Positions 35,914 through 44,442 of a stretch of 64,000 nucleotides of DNA are shown piece by piece. The DNA lies in NCBI GenBank assembly GCA_902495075.1, contig CABUVO010000023.1:11105-75104 (forward strand). Direction: 5' to 3'. Every line of letters starts with the position of its first letter. Within the stretch, counting starts at the first letter, position 1. Below the pieces are notes generated by a model. It saw only the letters and a program-made list of their open reading frames with translations, was not told where the DNA came from and did not search any database. This stretch comes from an uncultured Porphyromonadaceae bacterium (GTDB lineage: Bacteria; Bacteroidota; Bacteroidia; Bacteroidales; Muribaculaceae). The translations under genes were made by a program, and so were the position numbers.

Positions 35914-37290
35914 TCAGCCAAGAGGTTCGAGTTTGACAGTGAAATGACGCATGAGTTCTGCTTCCCATTTAATCTTAACACCTCTTGTGATTTCATGTCG
36001 ACGGTCATACACGTTTTTCAAAGCAGCGGCAATCACATTCATATGGTTGTCAGTATAGGTGCGCCTACAGATGCAAAGACGTAGAAAATCATTTCCATCG
36101 AAACGATTCTCGCGAGTAATGGGATCCCGGTCTGCAAGCAGATAGCCTATCTCACAGCCACGCACACCCGCCTCACGATAAAGCTCAATAGTGAGTCTCT
36201 GAGCCGGAAATTCTTCTTTAGGAACACGGTCAAGCACTTTGTCGGCATCAATGAAAAGAGCATGGCCACCGACAGGACGTTGGTATGGGATACCGTATTC
36301 ATCAAGTTTGGCAGCAAGATACTGCACTTGCCTGATTCGGGTTTCCAACATCTCAAATTCTGTATTCTCGTCAAGACCCACCGCGAGGGCTGCCATGTCT
36401 CTACCGTTCATACCTCCATATGTAAGGAATCCTTCGAAAGGAATCACAAAACGCTTTGCTCCTTCATATACATCTTCCCAACGCGTGGCAATGAAACCTC
36501 CCATATTTACAAGACCATCTTTCTTCGACGACATGGTCATGATGTCGGCAAGACTAAACATCTCGCGACAAATCTCTTTTATGGTGGCATCTTTGAATTC
36601 AGGTTCGCGAGTCTTAATAAAATAGGCATTTTCCGCAAAACGTGCAGAATCAAAAACTACCCTTTTTCCATATTTGTCGGCAAGCTTGCGCACGCCACGA
36701 AGATTCTCCATGGAAACCGGCTGACCACCTGCCGTATTGTTGGTAATCGTCACAATTATGAAAGGTATCTTATCGCTATTCTCGGAAAGGACTCTCTCAA
36801 GTTTATCAAGATCCACATTGCCTTTGAACGGGACTTCAAGCTGTGTGTTTTTTGCCTCTTCAACAGTGCAATCCACAGCAAATGCCTTGCGACTTTCTAT
36901 ATGTCCTTTTGTCGTATCGAAATGTGAATTACCGGGCACGATATCACCCTCCTTTACAAGATGGGAGAACAATACATTTTCTGCAGCTCGTCCCTGATGT
37001 GTGGGTATGACATATTCGAAACCCGTAATACGGGTTATAGTATCCTTGAGTTCATAGAAAGAGCGTGCTCCCGCATAAGATTCATCTCCGGTCATCATGG
37101 CAGCCCACTGACGGTCGCTCATGGCACCTGTGCCGGAGTCTGTTAGACAATCGATATACACTTGATCGGCACGAAGCATAAACACATTATAATCTGCCTC
37201 TGCAAGCCATTTCTCACGCTCTTCACGTGTGCTCTTGCGAATTGGCTCGACCATTTTAATTTTCCACGATTCTGCGAAAGGAAGTTCCAT
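35914..37290 (-). CDS. tnaA: Tryptophanase (tryptophan indole-lyase)
   Basis: 458 residues, a PLP-dependent beta-eliminating lyase. LTDSGTGAMSDRQWA and SYAGARSFYEL near the start, the PLP lysine in MSSKKDGLVNMGG, and EFPAQRLTIELYREAGVRGCEIG are present. Tyrosine phenol-lyases carry Arg in the SMERG motif at the last position (Arg381 in Citrobacter); here the motif is CEIG with Ile, as in tryptophanases, so I call TnaA. It splits tryptophan into indole, pyruvate and ammonia. No tnaC-like leader or tryptophan permease is next to it. It converges on the second YbdG-like channel gene with an 11-bp gap. Confidence 0.93.
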   Translation of the reverse strand: MELPFAESWKIKMVEPIRKSTREEREKWLAEADYNVFMLRADQVYIDCLTDSGTGAMSDRQWAAMMTGDESYAGARSFYELKDTITRITGFEYVIPTHQGRAAENVLFSHLVKEGDIVPGNSHFDTTKGHIESRKAFAVDCTVEEAKNTQLEVPFKGNVDLDKLERVLSENSDKIPFIIVTITNNTAGGQPVSMENLRGVRKLADKYGKRVVFDSARFAENAYFIKTREPEFKDATIKEICREMFSLADIMTMSSKKDGLVNMGGFIATRWEDVYEGAKRFVIPFEGFLTYGGMNGRDMAALAVGLDENTEFEMLETRIRQVQYLAAKLDEYGIPYQRPVGGHALFIDADKVLDRVPKEEFPAQRLTIELYREAGVRGCEIGYLLADRDPITRENRFDGNDFLRLCICRRTYTDNHMNVIAAALKNVYDRRHEITRGVKIKWEAELMRHFTVKLEPLG

Positions 37291-37454
37291 GTATTATTAG
37301 GTTTTATTGTTATTAATAATTGCATTTATTCGTTAAAATTAAGAATCCCGCATCAAATTTCAAAGAAATTTTCCTTAAAAATTCGATACGGGATGAATAA
37401 TGAATAAATATATTCGTCTATATTTATATCATGCTTATAAATATTCTTTAAATA

Positions 37455-38342
37455 TTATTTTTTAATCGCGGTAACTTTGTAACCTGCCTTGCGAAGTCCT
37501 TCGATCACTCCATTCTCACCCGGAAGGTGAAGAGCTCCAACCGCCACAAAAGTCGGAGCCTCCTGCATAAGTGCCGGGAGCTTAGTGATCCAGTCGGCAT
37601 TTCTTTTGTTAATCAGAATGTCAAGGAAAGCTGTCGAATCCTCATTCTCACTTTTTGCAAACTCAAAAAGGGTATCTAAGTCCTGAGCCAGATATGCCTC
37701 ATTAAGTTTTTGAGATTTTTCAATGCCTTCTTCCGGTTTGTCAAGAATTTCTATCAATGATTCAGCCTGTTTTGAAATAGGATCTGTGCCATAGAGAACT
37801 TCTGCCTGAAACTCAGGAGTCTCAAGACCTTTTATCTTTTTACCGGTTGCCTTTCCCTGAAGCTGGAAATATGTGTCAAGCTGCTCCTGTGGATTGAAAC
37901 CCGGGAGTTTCTTTTTTACCATTTCAACAGAAACCATGGAGGTCACAACCATAGGCTTCATCATATCGAGCATCGTCAACTCCATCCCCGGCATTGGAGC
38001 CCATTTCTTGAATTCCTCATTTATGCGTTTGAAATCATCAGGCGCAATAACCTTTGAAAGGGTGCTGTCGGATGGTGCGAGCATATAAGGCTGCATCTTC
38101 ATCGCAAGCTCCATCTGGTCAAGTGTCATATCAATCTCTCCCACTACCTGCTCGGCTGCATTATATGCCTCGCGACATCCGGGCACGGAATCAATCACAG
38201 AGAGGGGAGCAAGATGGTGCGTTCCGAATATGTAAGAAGGAGATTTAAGTCCGTTCCCTTCTACCTTGTAAAAAATCTGACAGAATGCCGGCACACAAGC
38301 AACCAAAATCAAAGAAACCAGTGTTGTAAATTTTCTTTTCAT
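37455..38342 (-). CDS. TraB/GumN family protein, secreted
   Basis: 295 residues with a signal peptide (about 1-21). The family hallmark is IFGTHHLAPLSVIDSVPG (about 38-55) and a late VAVGALHLPGENGVIEGLRK (about 265-284), matching GxHxLPG. Some TraB/GumN relatives are metallopeptidases and the His and Glu residues of these two motifs are conserved here, but the function in Bacteroidetes is unknown. It is a single-gene unit, divergent from the HU gene. Confidence 0.87.
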   Translation of the reverse strand: MKRKFTTLVSLILVACVPAFCQIFYKVEGNGLKSPSYIFGTHHLAPLSVIDSVPGCREAYNAAEQVVGEIDMTLDQMELAMKMQPYMLAPSDSTLSKVIAPDDFKRINEEFKKWAPMPGMELTMLDMMKPMVVTSMVSVEMVKKKLPGFNPQEQLDTYFQLQGKATGKKIKGLETPEFQAEVLYGTDPISKQAESLIEILDKPEEGIEKSQKLNEAYLAQDLDTLFEFAKSENEDSTAFLDILINKRNADWITKLPALMQEAPTFVAVGALHLPGENGVIEGLRKAGYKVTAIKK

Positions 38343-38418
38343 AAAATAGTTATTAATATTGTTTTATTTATTAGACGTTACAAATCGGAATAAATTTCAT
38401 CAAACCCGTTTTTTTTGT

Positions 38419-38426
38419 TAATTTTG
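38419..38426 (+). promoter_or_regulatory. Promoter -7 element of the HU operon
   Basis: TAATTTTG, 17 nt before the HU start codon, within a T-rich stretch. The -33 box is not clear. Confidence 0.6.
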
Positions 38427-38443
38427 TAAAAACGATATGAATA

Positions 38444-38716
38444 ATGGATAATAAAACTCTAATAGACACCATAGCCGGAAAAATCGGTAAGAGCCGGGAA
38501 GAGGTAATGGAAATGACCGATGCACTCGGCATAGTTATCGCTGACACCATCAAGGACGGCGATACTATAGCCATCCCTTCTGTCGGCACTTTTGAACCTA
38601 AACTGCGGGCTGAAAGAATAGCTGTTCACCCTTCTTCGGGCAAAAGATTACTTGTTCCTCCAAAGTTATCTATATACTTCAAACCCTCAACACTTCTCAA
38701 ACAAAAAATCCGCTGA
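38444..38716 (+). CDS. HU family DNA-binding protein
   Basis: 90 residues, a single HU/IHF fold: MDNKTLIDTIAGKIGKSREE (helices), then DGDTIAIPSVGTFEPKLR and the beta-arm region RIAVHPSSGKRLLVPPKL. It should bend or coat DNA as a dimer. The C-terminus is basic. Its TGA overlaps the ATG of the next gene by 1 bp, so it is translationally coupled to the membrane-anchored HU-LysM protein and may dimerise with its HU domain. Confidence 0.93.
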   Translation: MDNKTLIDTIAGKIGKSREEVMEMTDALGIVIADTIKDGDTIAIPSVGTFEPKLRAERIAVHPSSGKRLLVPPKLSIYFKPSTLLKQKIR

Positions 38717-39903
38717 TGAACGAAAAGATCACACTCCCGTCGCTTGTTGCCCTTCTCTCTGCAAAAACGGGCAAAACAAAAAAACAATGTGAAGATTTCC
38801 TACGGGAATTCTTCAATACCTTAGTGGATACACTTTCTGCAGGTGACAACGTAAGAGTCAAGGGATTGGGCACTTTCAAAGTGATCCCGGTAGAGCCACG
38901 TAAAAGTGTCAATGTCAATACGGGGGAGCAGATGGAGATTCCCGGTCACAACAAAATAGTTTTTGTGCCTGCAAAGGAACTTGCGGAGGAAGTCAACACA
39001 CCTTTTGCAATGTTTGAATCCGTAGAACTACCTGATGATGTCACCGACGCAGAGGTAGAGGAAGAGGTTAATGAGGATATAGCTGACAATCCAGAGGAGA
39101 TTGATAAAAACGAAGAAATCCTTATTGTCGAAACTCCGGTGCAAAATGCCACTGAAAAAATCGTAGAAAATTATGAGATAAAAGAGGAAGAAGGGAAAGG
39201 GAAAGAGGAAGAGGAAGAGGAGAAGAAAGAAGAAACTGTTGAGGAAGAGCAAAATGTAAATAATGTAGAGTCAACGGAGGATGGCGATAAGAAGGAGGAA
39301 GATGAAATCGACCAGTTGGTTGAGGACGTTGAAAGAGTCGAAGAGTCGCGCAAGAATTACAGGTTCATATTAGGTTTTGCCTGTGGAGTTGCTTGCGCAG
39401 CGCTGATATGCCTTGGTGCTTATCTATTCTTCTTTGAAAAATGGTCTGACATTTTCACTTCTGAGAAAGAGACGCCTGTTGCTGTTATTTCGGAGTCAGT
39501 TGAGACAGTCAAAGAAAAGCCCATGACAGCAACCGTAGCTGTTGAAAACGATTCAGTTGCCAAGGAGATTACTTCTGACCCCAAAGAATCTGTTAAGGAA
39601 GAAGATTCGAAAATAGACGCGGAAAAGATTGCTCCTACACAACCGTCTGATAAGAAGGTGTATGATACCATCTCTAAAACCCGCTATCTCACAACAATGG
39701 CAAAAGAACATTACGGCAACTATAATCTCTGGCCATACATATATGAAGAAAACAAGGCAATCCTCGGTCACCCCGACCGTATCCGTCCCGGAACAAAGGT
39801 GGTGATTCCCTCTCTTTCCAAATATGGCATAGATCCTAAGAATCCGGAAGACATTCGTCGTGCCAAAAACAAAGGAGTGGAAATCTACGCACGATATCAA
39901 TAA
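38716..39903 (+). CDS. Membrane-anchored HU-LysM protein
   Basis: 395 residues in four parts. Residues 1-92 are an HU/IHF DNA-binding fold (KITLPSLVALLSAKTGKTKK; VRVKGLGTFKV). Residues 105-210 are an extremely acidic, Glu-rich, low-complexity linker. A single membrane segment (216-240) has Arg/Lys on its N-terminal side (SRKNYR), placing the HU domain in the cytoplasm by the positive-inside rule. After a second linker, residues about 320-366 are a LysM-like domain (YLTTMAKEHYGNYNLWPYIY, GTKVVIPS) in the periplasm. The chain could thus join the nucleoid to peptidoglycan. HU-SPOR proteins are a known analogous design in Bacteroidetes; this LysM version is unfamiliar to me. Confidence 0.88.
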   Translation: MNEKITLPSLVALLSAKTGKTKKQCEDFLREFFNTLVDTLSAGDNVRVKGLGTFKVIPVEPRKSVNVNTGEQMEIPGHNKIVFVPAKELAEEVNTPFAMFESVELPDDVTDAEVEEEVNEDIADNPEEIDKNEEILIVETPVQNATEKIVENYEIKEEEGKGKEEEEEEKKEETVEEEQNVNNVESTEDGDKKEEDEIDQLVEDVERVEESRKNYRFILGFACGVACAALICLGAYLFFFEKWSDIFTSEKETPVAVISESVETVKEKPMTATVAVENDSVAKEITSDPKESVKEEDSKIDAEKIAPTQPSDKKVYDTISKTRYLTTMAKEHYGNYNLWPYIYEENKAILGHPDRIRPGTKVVIPSLSKYGIDPKNPEDIRRAKNKGVEIYARYQ

Positions 39904-39916
39904 ACATTCCTTATAC

Positions 39917-39960
39917 AAAAATAAAATCCGCAAGTTTTACGACTTGCGGATTTTATTTTT
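39917..39960. terminator. Bidirectional terminator between HU-LysM and rpsP
   Basis: An 18-bp perfect stem (39917-39934 with 39943-39960) with an A/T-run on both outer sides, so it can stop transcription from both converging genes. Confidence 0.92.
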
Positions 39961-39975
39961 GCGAGGTATAAGGAA

Positions 39976-40515
39976 TTACTCTGCTGCCTCGGCGGGAGCT
40001 TCTGCAGTTTCTGCCTCGAGAGCTTCTTTAGCAGCTGCCTCTTCAGCAGCAAGCTTCTCTGCTTTCTTCTTAGCTACGGCTTCACCTTTGATACGGTTTT
40101 TCTCTACCTCAGCTTCGAATTTTGCTTTAGCCTCTTCAGCAGCTTTGGCTGCTGTCTTAGCTTTTGCTGCATCCTCTACCTTTGTACGCTCTGCTTTCCA
40201 GGCATCGAAACGACGCTGTGCCTCCTCTTCTGTGAAAGCGCCTTTCTTAACGCCACCACGGAGATGCTTCATCAGCATTACTCCCTCTTTGGAGAGGAGT
40301 GAACGAACTGTGTCGGTGGGCTGTGCACCTACCTCTACCCAATACAAAGCACGGTCGAAGTCTAAACTTATTGTAGCAGGATTAGTGTTCGGATTATAAG
40401 AACCTATCCTCTCAATAAATCTACCATCTCGTGGTGCCCTGCTATCGGCTACTACAATTGGATAAAAAGCGTAGCCTTTGCGGCCATGACGCTGTAATCT
40501 GATTTTTGTTGCCAT
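39976..40515 (-). CDS. rpsP: Ribosomal protein S16 with C-terminal extension
   Basis: 179 residues. The first ~85 ([57 protein letters not shown]) are the ordinary S16 of the small ribosomal subunit. The rest is an Ala/Glu/Lys-rich helical tail. Such tails are common in S16 of Bacteroidetes, where their role is unknown. It is transcribed on its own from a good promoter divergent from prfA. Confidence 0.96.
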   Translation of the reverse strand: MATKIRLQRHGRKGYAFYPIVVADSRAPRDGRFIERIGSYNPNTNPATISLDFDRALYWVEVGAQPTDTVRSLLSKEGVMLMKHLRGGVKKGAFTEEEAQRRFDAWKAERTKVEDAAKAKTAAKAAEEAKAKFEAEVEKNRIKGEAVAKKKAEKLAAEEAAAKEALEAETAEAPAEAAE

Positions 40516-40579
40516 AAACTTGCCGGTTTATTGATTGGTTAATTAATGATTATTGAAAATGATTTCTCATTTCCGGGTG

Positions 40580-40610
40580 CAAAGTTAACTCTATTTGTAC
40601 AATCCACAAA
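40580..40610 (-). promoter_or_regulatory. Promoter of rpsP
   Basis: On the minus strand TTTG (40610-40607) and TAACTTTG (40587-40580) are spaced by 19 bp; the leader is about 60 nt. Confidence 0.82.
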
Positions 40611-40630
40611 GTTTTTTCCATTTTATTTTG

Positions 40631-40638
40631 TAATTTTG
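40631..40638 (+). promoter_or_regulatory. Promoter -7 element of prfA
   Basis: TAATTTTG, 23 nt before the prfA start; a T-rich stretch lies at -33. It is back to back with the rpsP promoter. Confidence 0.62.
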
Positions 40639-40661
40639 CAATCTAAAATGGAAATTCTACT

Positions 40662-41771
40662 ATGGCAGAAATTACACTCCTCGACCGCCTGGACGGTCTT
40701 GACGCGCGATTTGAAGAGGTTTCTACCCTTATCACCGATCCGGCTGTGATTGCTGATCAGAAGAGATATGTGCGCCTATCTAAAGAATATCATGACCTTG
40801 AGGTGATTATCAAGGCAAAAAACGAATACAGATCAAAACTCGACACCATCGCCGAGTCCAAGGAGATTCTTGCAGAAGAAGATGATGAGGAAATGAAAGC
40901 TCTCGCAAAGGAGGAACTTGAAAGTGCCTCGGCTGCAATTCCGGCGTTGGAAGAACGCATCAAGCTTCTCCTCATTCCTGCCGATCCCGATGACGCAAAA
41001 AATGCGGTCGTCGAGATCCGTGGCGGCACAGGTGGCGATGAGGCAGCCCTCTTTGCCGGCGACCTATTCCGCATGTATCAGAAATATGCGGAAACAAAAG
41101 GATGGCAACTGTCTGTTTCATCTGTATCAGAAGGTGCATCGGGTGGTTATAAAGAGATAGTCTTCAACCTTACAGGTACAGACGTTTACGGCACAATGAA
41201 ATATGAAAGCGGAGTGCACCGAGTGCAACGTGTCCCTGCCACCGAAACCCAGGGAAGAGTTCACACATCTGCCGCAACGGTAGCCGTGCTTCCGGAAGCC
41301 CAGGAATTCGATGTAGAGATTCATGAAGGTGAAATCAAATGGGACACTTTCCGTTCCGGTGGGGCCGGAGGCCAGAACGTCAATAAGGTCGAATCCGGCG
41401 TGCGCTTGCGTTATAACTGGAAAAATCCCAACACCGGCGTGGTAGAAGAAATACTGATTGAGTGCACGGAAACTCGCGACCAGCCCAAGAATAAAGAGCG
41501 CGCCTTGGCTCGTCTCCGCACCTTCATCTACGATAAAGAGCATCAGAAATATCTTGACGATATAGCCTCGCGACGCAAGACAATGGTGAGCACCGGAGAC
41601 AGATCGGCAAAAATCCGCACGTACAACTATCCGCAAGGACGCATCACTGACCATCGCATCAATTATACCATATATAACCTCGGAGCATTTATGGATGGCG
41701 ACATACAAGGATGTATCGACGCCCTCATAGTGGCTGAAAACGCGGAGAAACTTAAGGCGGCAGAACTTTAG
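40662..41771 (+). CDS. prfA: Peptide chain release factor 1
   Basis: 369 residues. The peptidyl-tRNA hydrolysis loop GGAGGQNVNKVES (near 232-244) is intact, and VHRVQRVPATETQGRVHTSA is typical of RF1 rather than RF2. It recognises UAA and UAG stops. The start ATG at 40662 (MAEITLLDRL) is supported by the promoter 24 nt upstream. Slightly longer than the E. coli protein (360). Confidence 0.97.
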   Translation: MAEITLLDRLDGLDARFEEVSTLITDPAVIADQKRYVRLSKEYHDLEVIIKAKNEYRSKLDTIAESKEILAEEDDEEMKALAKEELESASAAIPALEERIKLLLIPADPDDAKNAVVEIRGGTGGDEAALFAGDLFRMYQKYAETKGWQLSVSSVSEGASGGYKEIVFNLTGTDVYGTMKYESGVHRVQRVPATETQGRVHTSAATVAVLPEAQEFDVEIHEGEIKWDTFRSGGAGGQNVNKVESGVRLRYNWKNPNTGVVEEILIECTETRDQPKNKERALARLRTFIYDKEHQKYLDDIASRRKTMVSTGDRSAKIRTYNYPQGRITDHRINYTIYNLGAFMDGDIQGCIDALIVAENAEKLKAAEL

Positions 41772-41811
41772 AAGAGATTCTATTGTGAATTTTTTTAAAT
41801 GTGGTAATCTT

Positions 41812-41864
41812 TTCGTTTATTCTGGTGTTATAATGAAAAAGATTATTAACACCTAATAGACGAA
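41812..41864 (+). promoter_or_regulatory. Long leader hairpin before a small membrane-protein gene
   Basis: Two 23-nt arms (41812-41834 and 41842-41864) are inverted repeats with a few mismatches around a 7-nt loop (GAAAAAG). The right arm ends 6 nt before ATG 41871. It could end prfA transcripts, but no T-run follows, so a role in the leader of the small gene or in mRNA 3'-end stability is as likely. Confidence 0.7.
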
Positions 41865-41870
41865 AAAAAT

Positions 41871-42053
41871 ATGAAAACACTTTCCTTTATCAGCTACATT
41901 ATAGGATCCATCCTCTTGATTGTGTCATGCTTTACCACTGCTGTCGCAACAACATGGTGGATAGGAGGTATCGCAGTAGTTTTTCTTATTCTTGGCTGTG
42001 TCTTTCAGTTCAATAGCAGCAAGAACCGCTCATATGTGCATCACCATCAATAA
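41871..42053 (+). CDS. Small membrane protein, two helices
   Basis: 60 residues: two hydrophobic stretches (about 4-26 and 29-47) joined by a short turn with WWIGG, then a polar, His-rich tail ending in HHHQ. No family recognised. A-rich context before the ATG and the preceding hairpin suggest a real gene. It overlaps the 3' end of the convergent nucleotidyltransferase gene by 44 bp. Confidence is limited by its size. Confidence 0.6.
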   Translation: MKTLSFISYIIGSILLIVSCFTTAVATTWWIGGIAVVFLILGCVFQFNSSKNRSYVHHHQ

Positions 42054-42777
42054 ATGCTGATGCCCTCTTCAATGTTTCTGGTTTACCGATGTCAATAAGA
42101 TCTAAATCCGCAGAATAATGTCTGCGGATTTTTAATTTACCAATTGAAGTAAGAAAAAAATCCATGACGGGGAACACATCCATTCCCCGTTCCTGTCCAA
42201 ACCGGCATAAAGCATCCAGACCATTTTCACTGACAATATATATACCGCTGAACGCATTCTCTTCGACACGTTCAAGAGATCCCGTTTCTACCGGACGAAA
42301 CTCACCGGTAGTTAAATTATGCCACCCTTTGATGTCATCTTTCTCTCCGAACAGCAATTTCCGTGAAGAGTCCCTACCACTCGTCAGCAAGGTCACATCA
42401 TCCCCTCTCTCTTTATGAACAGCCATCAATTCTCCAAGATCAGCATTGCTGAGTATGTCCACATTGTGCACAAGAAACGGCTCTCCCAGCAACAATTCGG
42501 AAGCATTTGCCAATCCTCCACCGGTGTCAAGCAACTTGCCGGTTTCGTCGCTAATGCTTACTTTAACTCCCAAATCATTACCATTTATAAAATCAACTAT
42601 CTGATCCGCGAAATGATGCACGTTTATAACAATGTTATCAAAACCTTGAGCCTTTAGCTTAAGTATTACTCTTTCAAGCATCGGTTTGCCTCCTATTGGC
42701 ACCAATGCTTTGGGATGCTCAAGAGTCCATGGTTTAAGTCTTGTGCCGAGTCCAGCAGCCAATATCATCGCTTTCAT
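42010..42777 (-). CDS. Sugar-1-phosphate nucleotidyltransferase (MurU-like)
   Basis: 255 residues starting at MKAMILAAGLGTRLKPWT, the nucleotide-binding loop of NTP transferases. LEHPKALVPIGGKPMLERVI and VHNVDILSN follow. The partner gene encodes an AmgK-like kinase, so MurNAc-1-phosphate uridylyltransferase (MurU) of cell-wall recycling is the likely role; mannose-1-phosphate guanylyltransferase is the alternative. I set the start at 42777 (ATG overlapping the upstream TAA); the longer frame to 42906 lies inside the upstream gene. The tight overlap implies translational coupling. Confidence 0.85.
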   Translation of the reverse strand: MKAMILAAGLGTRLKPWTLEHPKALVPIGGKPMLERVILKLKAQGFDNIVINVHHFADQIVDFINGNDLGVKVSISDETGKLLDTGGGLANASELLLGEPFLVHNVDILSNADLGELMAVHKERGDDVTLLTSGRDSSRKLLFGEKDDIKGWHNLTTGEFRPVETGSLERVEENAFSGIYIVSENGLDALCRFGQERGMDVFPVMDFFLTSIGKLKIRRHYSADLDLIDIGKPETLKRASAFIDGDAHMSGSCCY

Positions 42778-44237
42778 TATTGTAATGTTGTTTCTAAACC
42801 CTGCTCCCGGTGAATAAGAACGATATGCGCAGACGGGAACTTCTCGGCAATAACCTGCGCCGTACGCTCTGCGCAATAAACCGAACGATGCTGACCTCCC
42901 GTACATCCAAATCCTATCTGGAGATTAGAAAAGCCTCTGCGCAGATATGTTTCAATTGATGGAGAAACGATTTTAACGGCATTCTCTACAAATTCCTGCA
43001 CCTCTCCCCTCTCCTCAAGAAAATCAATAACTGGCTTGTCTCTTCCGGTAAGGGATTTATATTCAGCATATCTACCCGGATTATGCATTCCTCTGCAATC
43101 GAACATAAATCCTCCGCCATTACCTGTAAAATCTGCAGGATAACCTTTTTTATAAGAGAAACTGAAAACCGTAACCCGCAGACCATCTTCCGTTTTTTTT
43201 GCGAAGCGTTTGTCGGTACATACACGACTACAGACCCTTTTCAGTTCCGGATATCTGTCAACAGCACCATTTTCAATCAGATTCTTAAGATTCTCAAGTG
43301 CCGCCGGTATACTCTCTATGAAATGAGCCTTTCTCTCCACAAGTCCGCGCAATCCATAAGCCCCGAGAACCTGAAGAGTCCGGAACAATGCGAACATATT
43401 TACCGATTGACGTTCTTCTTGCTCATTGCGGCGACATGACGTAAGTCGCGACAACTCCTCAAAATAATGTTCAAGCATTTCCTGCCTGAAATCATCTGAG
43501 AATCCTGCCTTTGCTTGCCATAGAAACGAAATCGCATCATATATCACAGGACCTGGTCTTCCCCCTTGAAAATCTATAAAATATGGTTTGGATTCATAAA
43601 CCATAACGTTCCGGCTTTGAAAATCACGATACATGAATCCTTGCATGCCTGCACCGGGAGAGCATAGATCTTCCGCAAACCTTTCAAAATCATCTTCCAG
43701 TCTGTCTTCCTCAATATCAATTCCTGAAGGACGAAGATATTCATATTTGAAATAATTCAGATCCCACATAGCTTGCCTGATACTGAAAGATCGATATTCG
43801 GCATGACTGCTCCATACAGTCGGATCTACCGATTGCATTTTTGCCAATTCGCTCAGAGTCTCCCTCACAATTGGTTTTACAATATCCGGGTTCCCACTCT
43901 TCTTGCTGTCGTTAATAAGGTCAAAAAGAGAAAACGACCCTAAATCTTGCTGAATGTAATGCATATAATCATCCGTTACCACATACACCTCAGGCACTCG
44001 AATCCCTTCCTTGACAAAATCTTTTGCAAGCTTTACAAATGCCCGACAATCGCGAAGAGTATCCCCGGCGACACCAATACAATTGAATTCAACAGATTCT
44101 CCATCTTTAATTACATTTCCCGACAATCTGTAATATTTTCTGCCGGACGCCGCTCCCGGAAGCCGAAACACCGAAGACGGAGGGAAACCTGTATAATCTC
44201 TATATAATTGTGAAAGTACGTCTGTATCCTGTTTCAT
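42777..44237 (-). CDS. AmgK-like sugar kinase fused to RapZ C-terminal domain
   Basis: 486 residues. Residues 1-340 are an aminoglycoside phosphotransferase-like kinase: YRDFQSRN (203-210) is the catalytic loop, with Tyr where most members have His, and IDFQGG (221-226) the metal site. It resembles AmgK, which phosphorylates MurNAc and GlcNAc at the anomeric carbon. Residues 347-486 match the C-terminal half of RapZ/YvcJ (GFSNLQIGFGCTGGQHRSVY). In E. coli this part binds RNA and glucosamine-6-phosphate; the RapZ ATPase half is absent. The protein could sense amino-sugar levels while phosphorylating recycled sugar. The MurU-like gene is coupled downstream. Confidence 0.87.
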   Translation of the reverse strand: MKQDTDVLSQLYRDYTGFPPSSVFRLPGAASGRKYYRLSGNVIKDGESVEFNCIGVAGDTLRDCRAFVKLAKDFVKEGIRVPEVYVVTDDYMHYIQQDLGSFSLFDLINDSKKSGNPDIVKPIVRETLSELAKMQSVDPTVWSSHAEYRSFSIRQAMWDLNYFKYEYLRPSGIDIEEDRLEDDFERFAEDLCSPGAGMQGFMYRDFQSRNVMVYESKPYFIDFQGGRPGPVIYDAISFLWQAKAGFSDDFRQEMLEHYFEELSRLTSCRRNEQEERQSVNMFALFRTLQVLGAYGLRGLVERKAHFIESIPAALENLKNLIENGAVDRYPELKRVCSRVCTDKRFAKKTEDGLRVTVFSFSYKKGYPADFTGNGGGFMFDCRGMHNPGRYAEYKSLTGRDKPVIDFLEERGEVQEFVENAVKIVSPSIETYLRRGFSNLQIGFGCTGGQHRSVYCAERTAQVIAEKFPSAHIVLIHREQGLETTLQ

Positions 44238-44317
44238 CTATTCAAAAAAATTTCAACTACAAAATTAATAAAAGTAGTTCAAATTAACCTTATTAATACA
44301 CCACTAACAAATTTTAA

Positions 44318-44349
44318 TTTGCTCACATTTGTTATTTTTATTAATTTTG
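44318..44349 (+). promoter_or_regulatory. Promoter of pgk
   Basis: TTTG (44318-44321) and TAATTTTG (44342-44349) with 20 bp between. The leader of about 87 nt can form a stem GGTGAT (44355-44360)/ATCACC (44390-44395) enclosing CGGT/ACCG. Confidence 0.82.
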
Positions 44350-44442
44350 CAGTTGGTGATTACGGTTATTGCATACCGTTGCAACAGGTATCACCTCTTA
44401 TCGTCATACATGAAAATTCAATAACCCAATATAATTTATAAA

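Noticed and set aside
35914..37290. Tyrosine phenol-lyase
   Set aside because: The residue that is Arg in tyrosine phenol-lyases is Ile here, as in tryptophanases.
42778..42906. N-terminal extension of the MurU-like protein
   Set aside because: It lies in the RapZ coding end of the upstream gene, and MKAMILAAG at 42777 is the standard NTP-transferase start.
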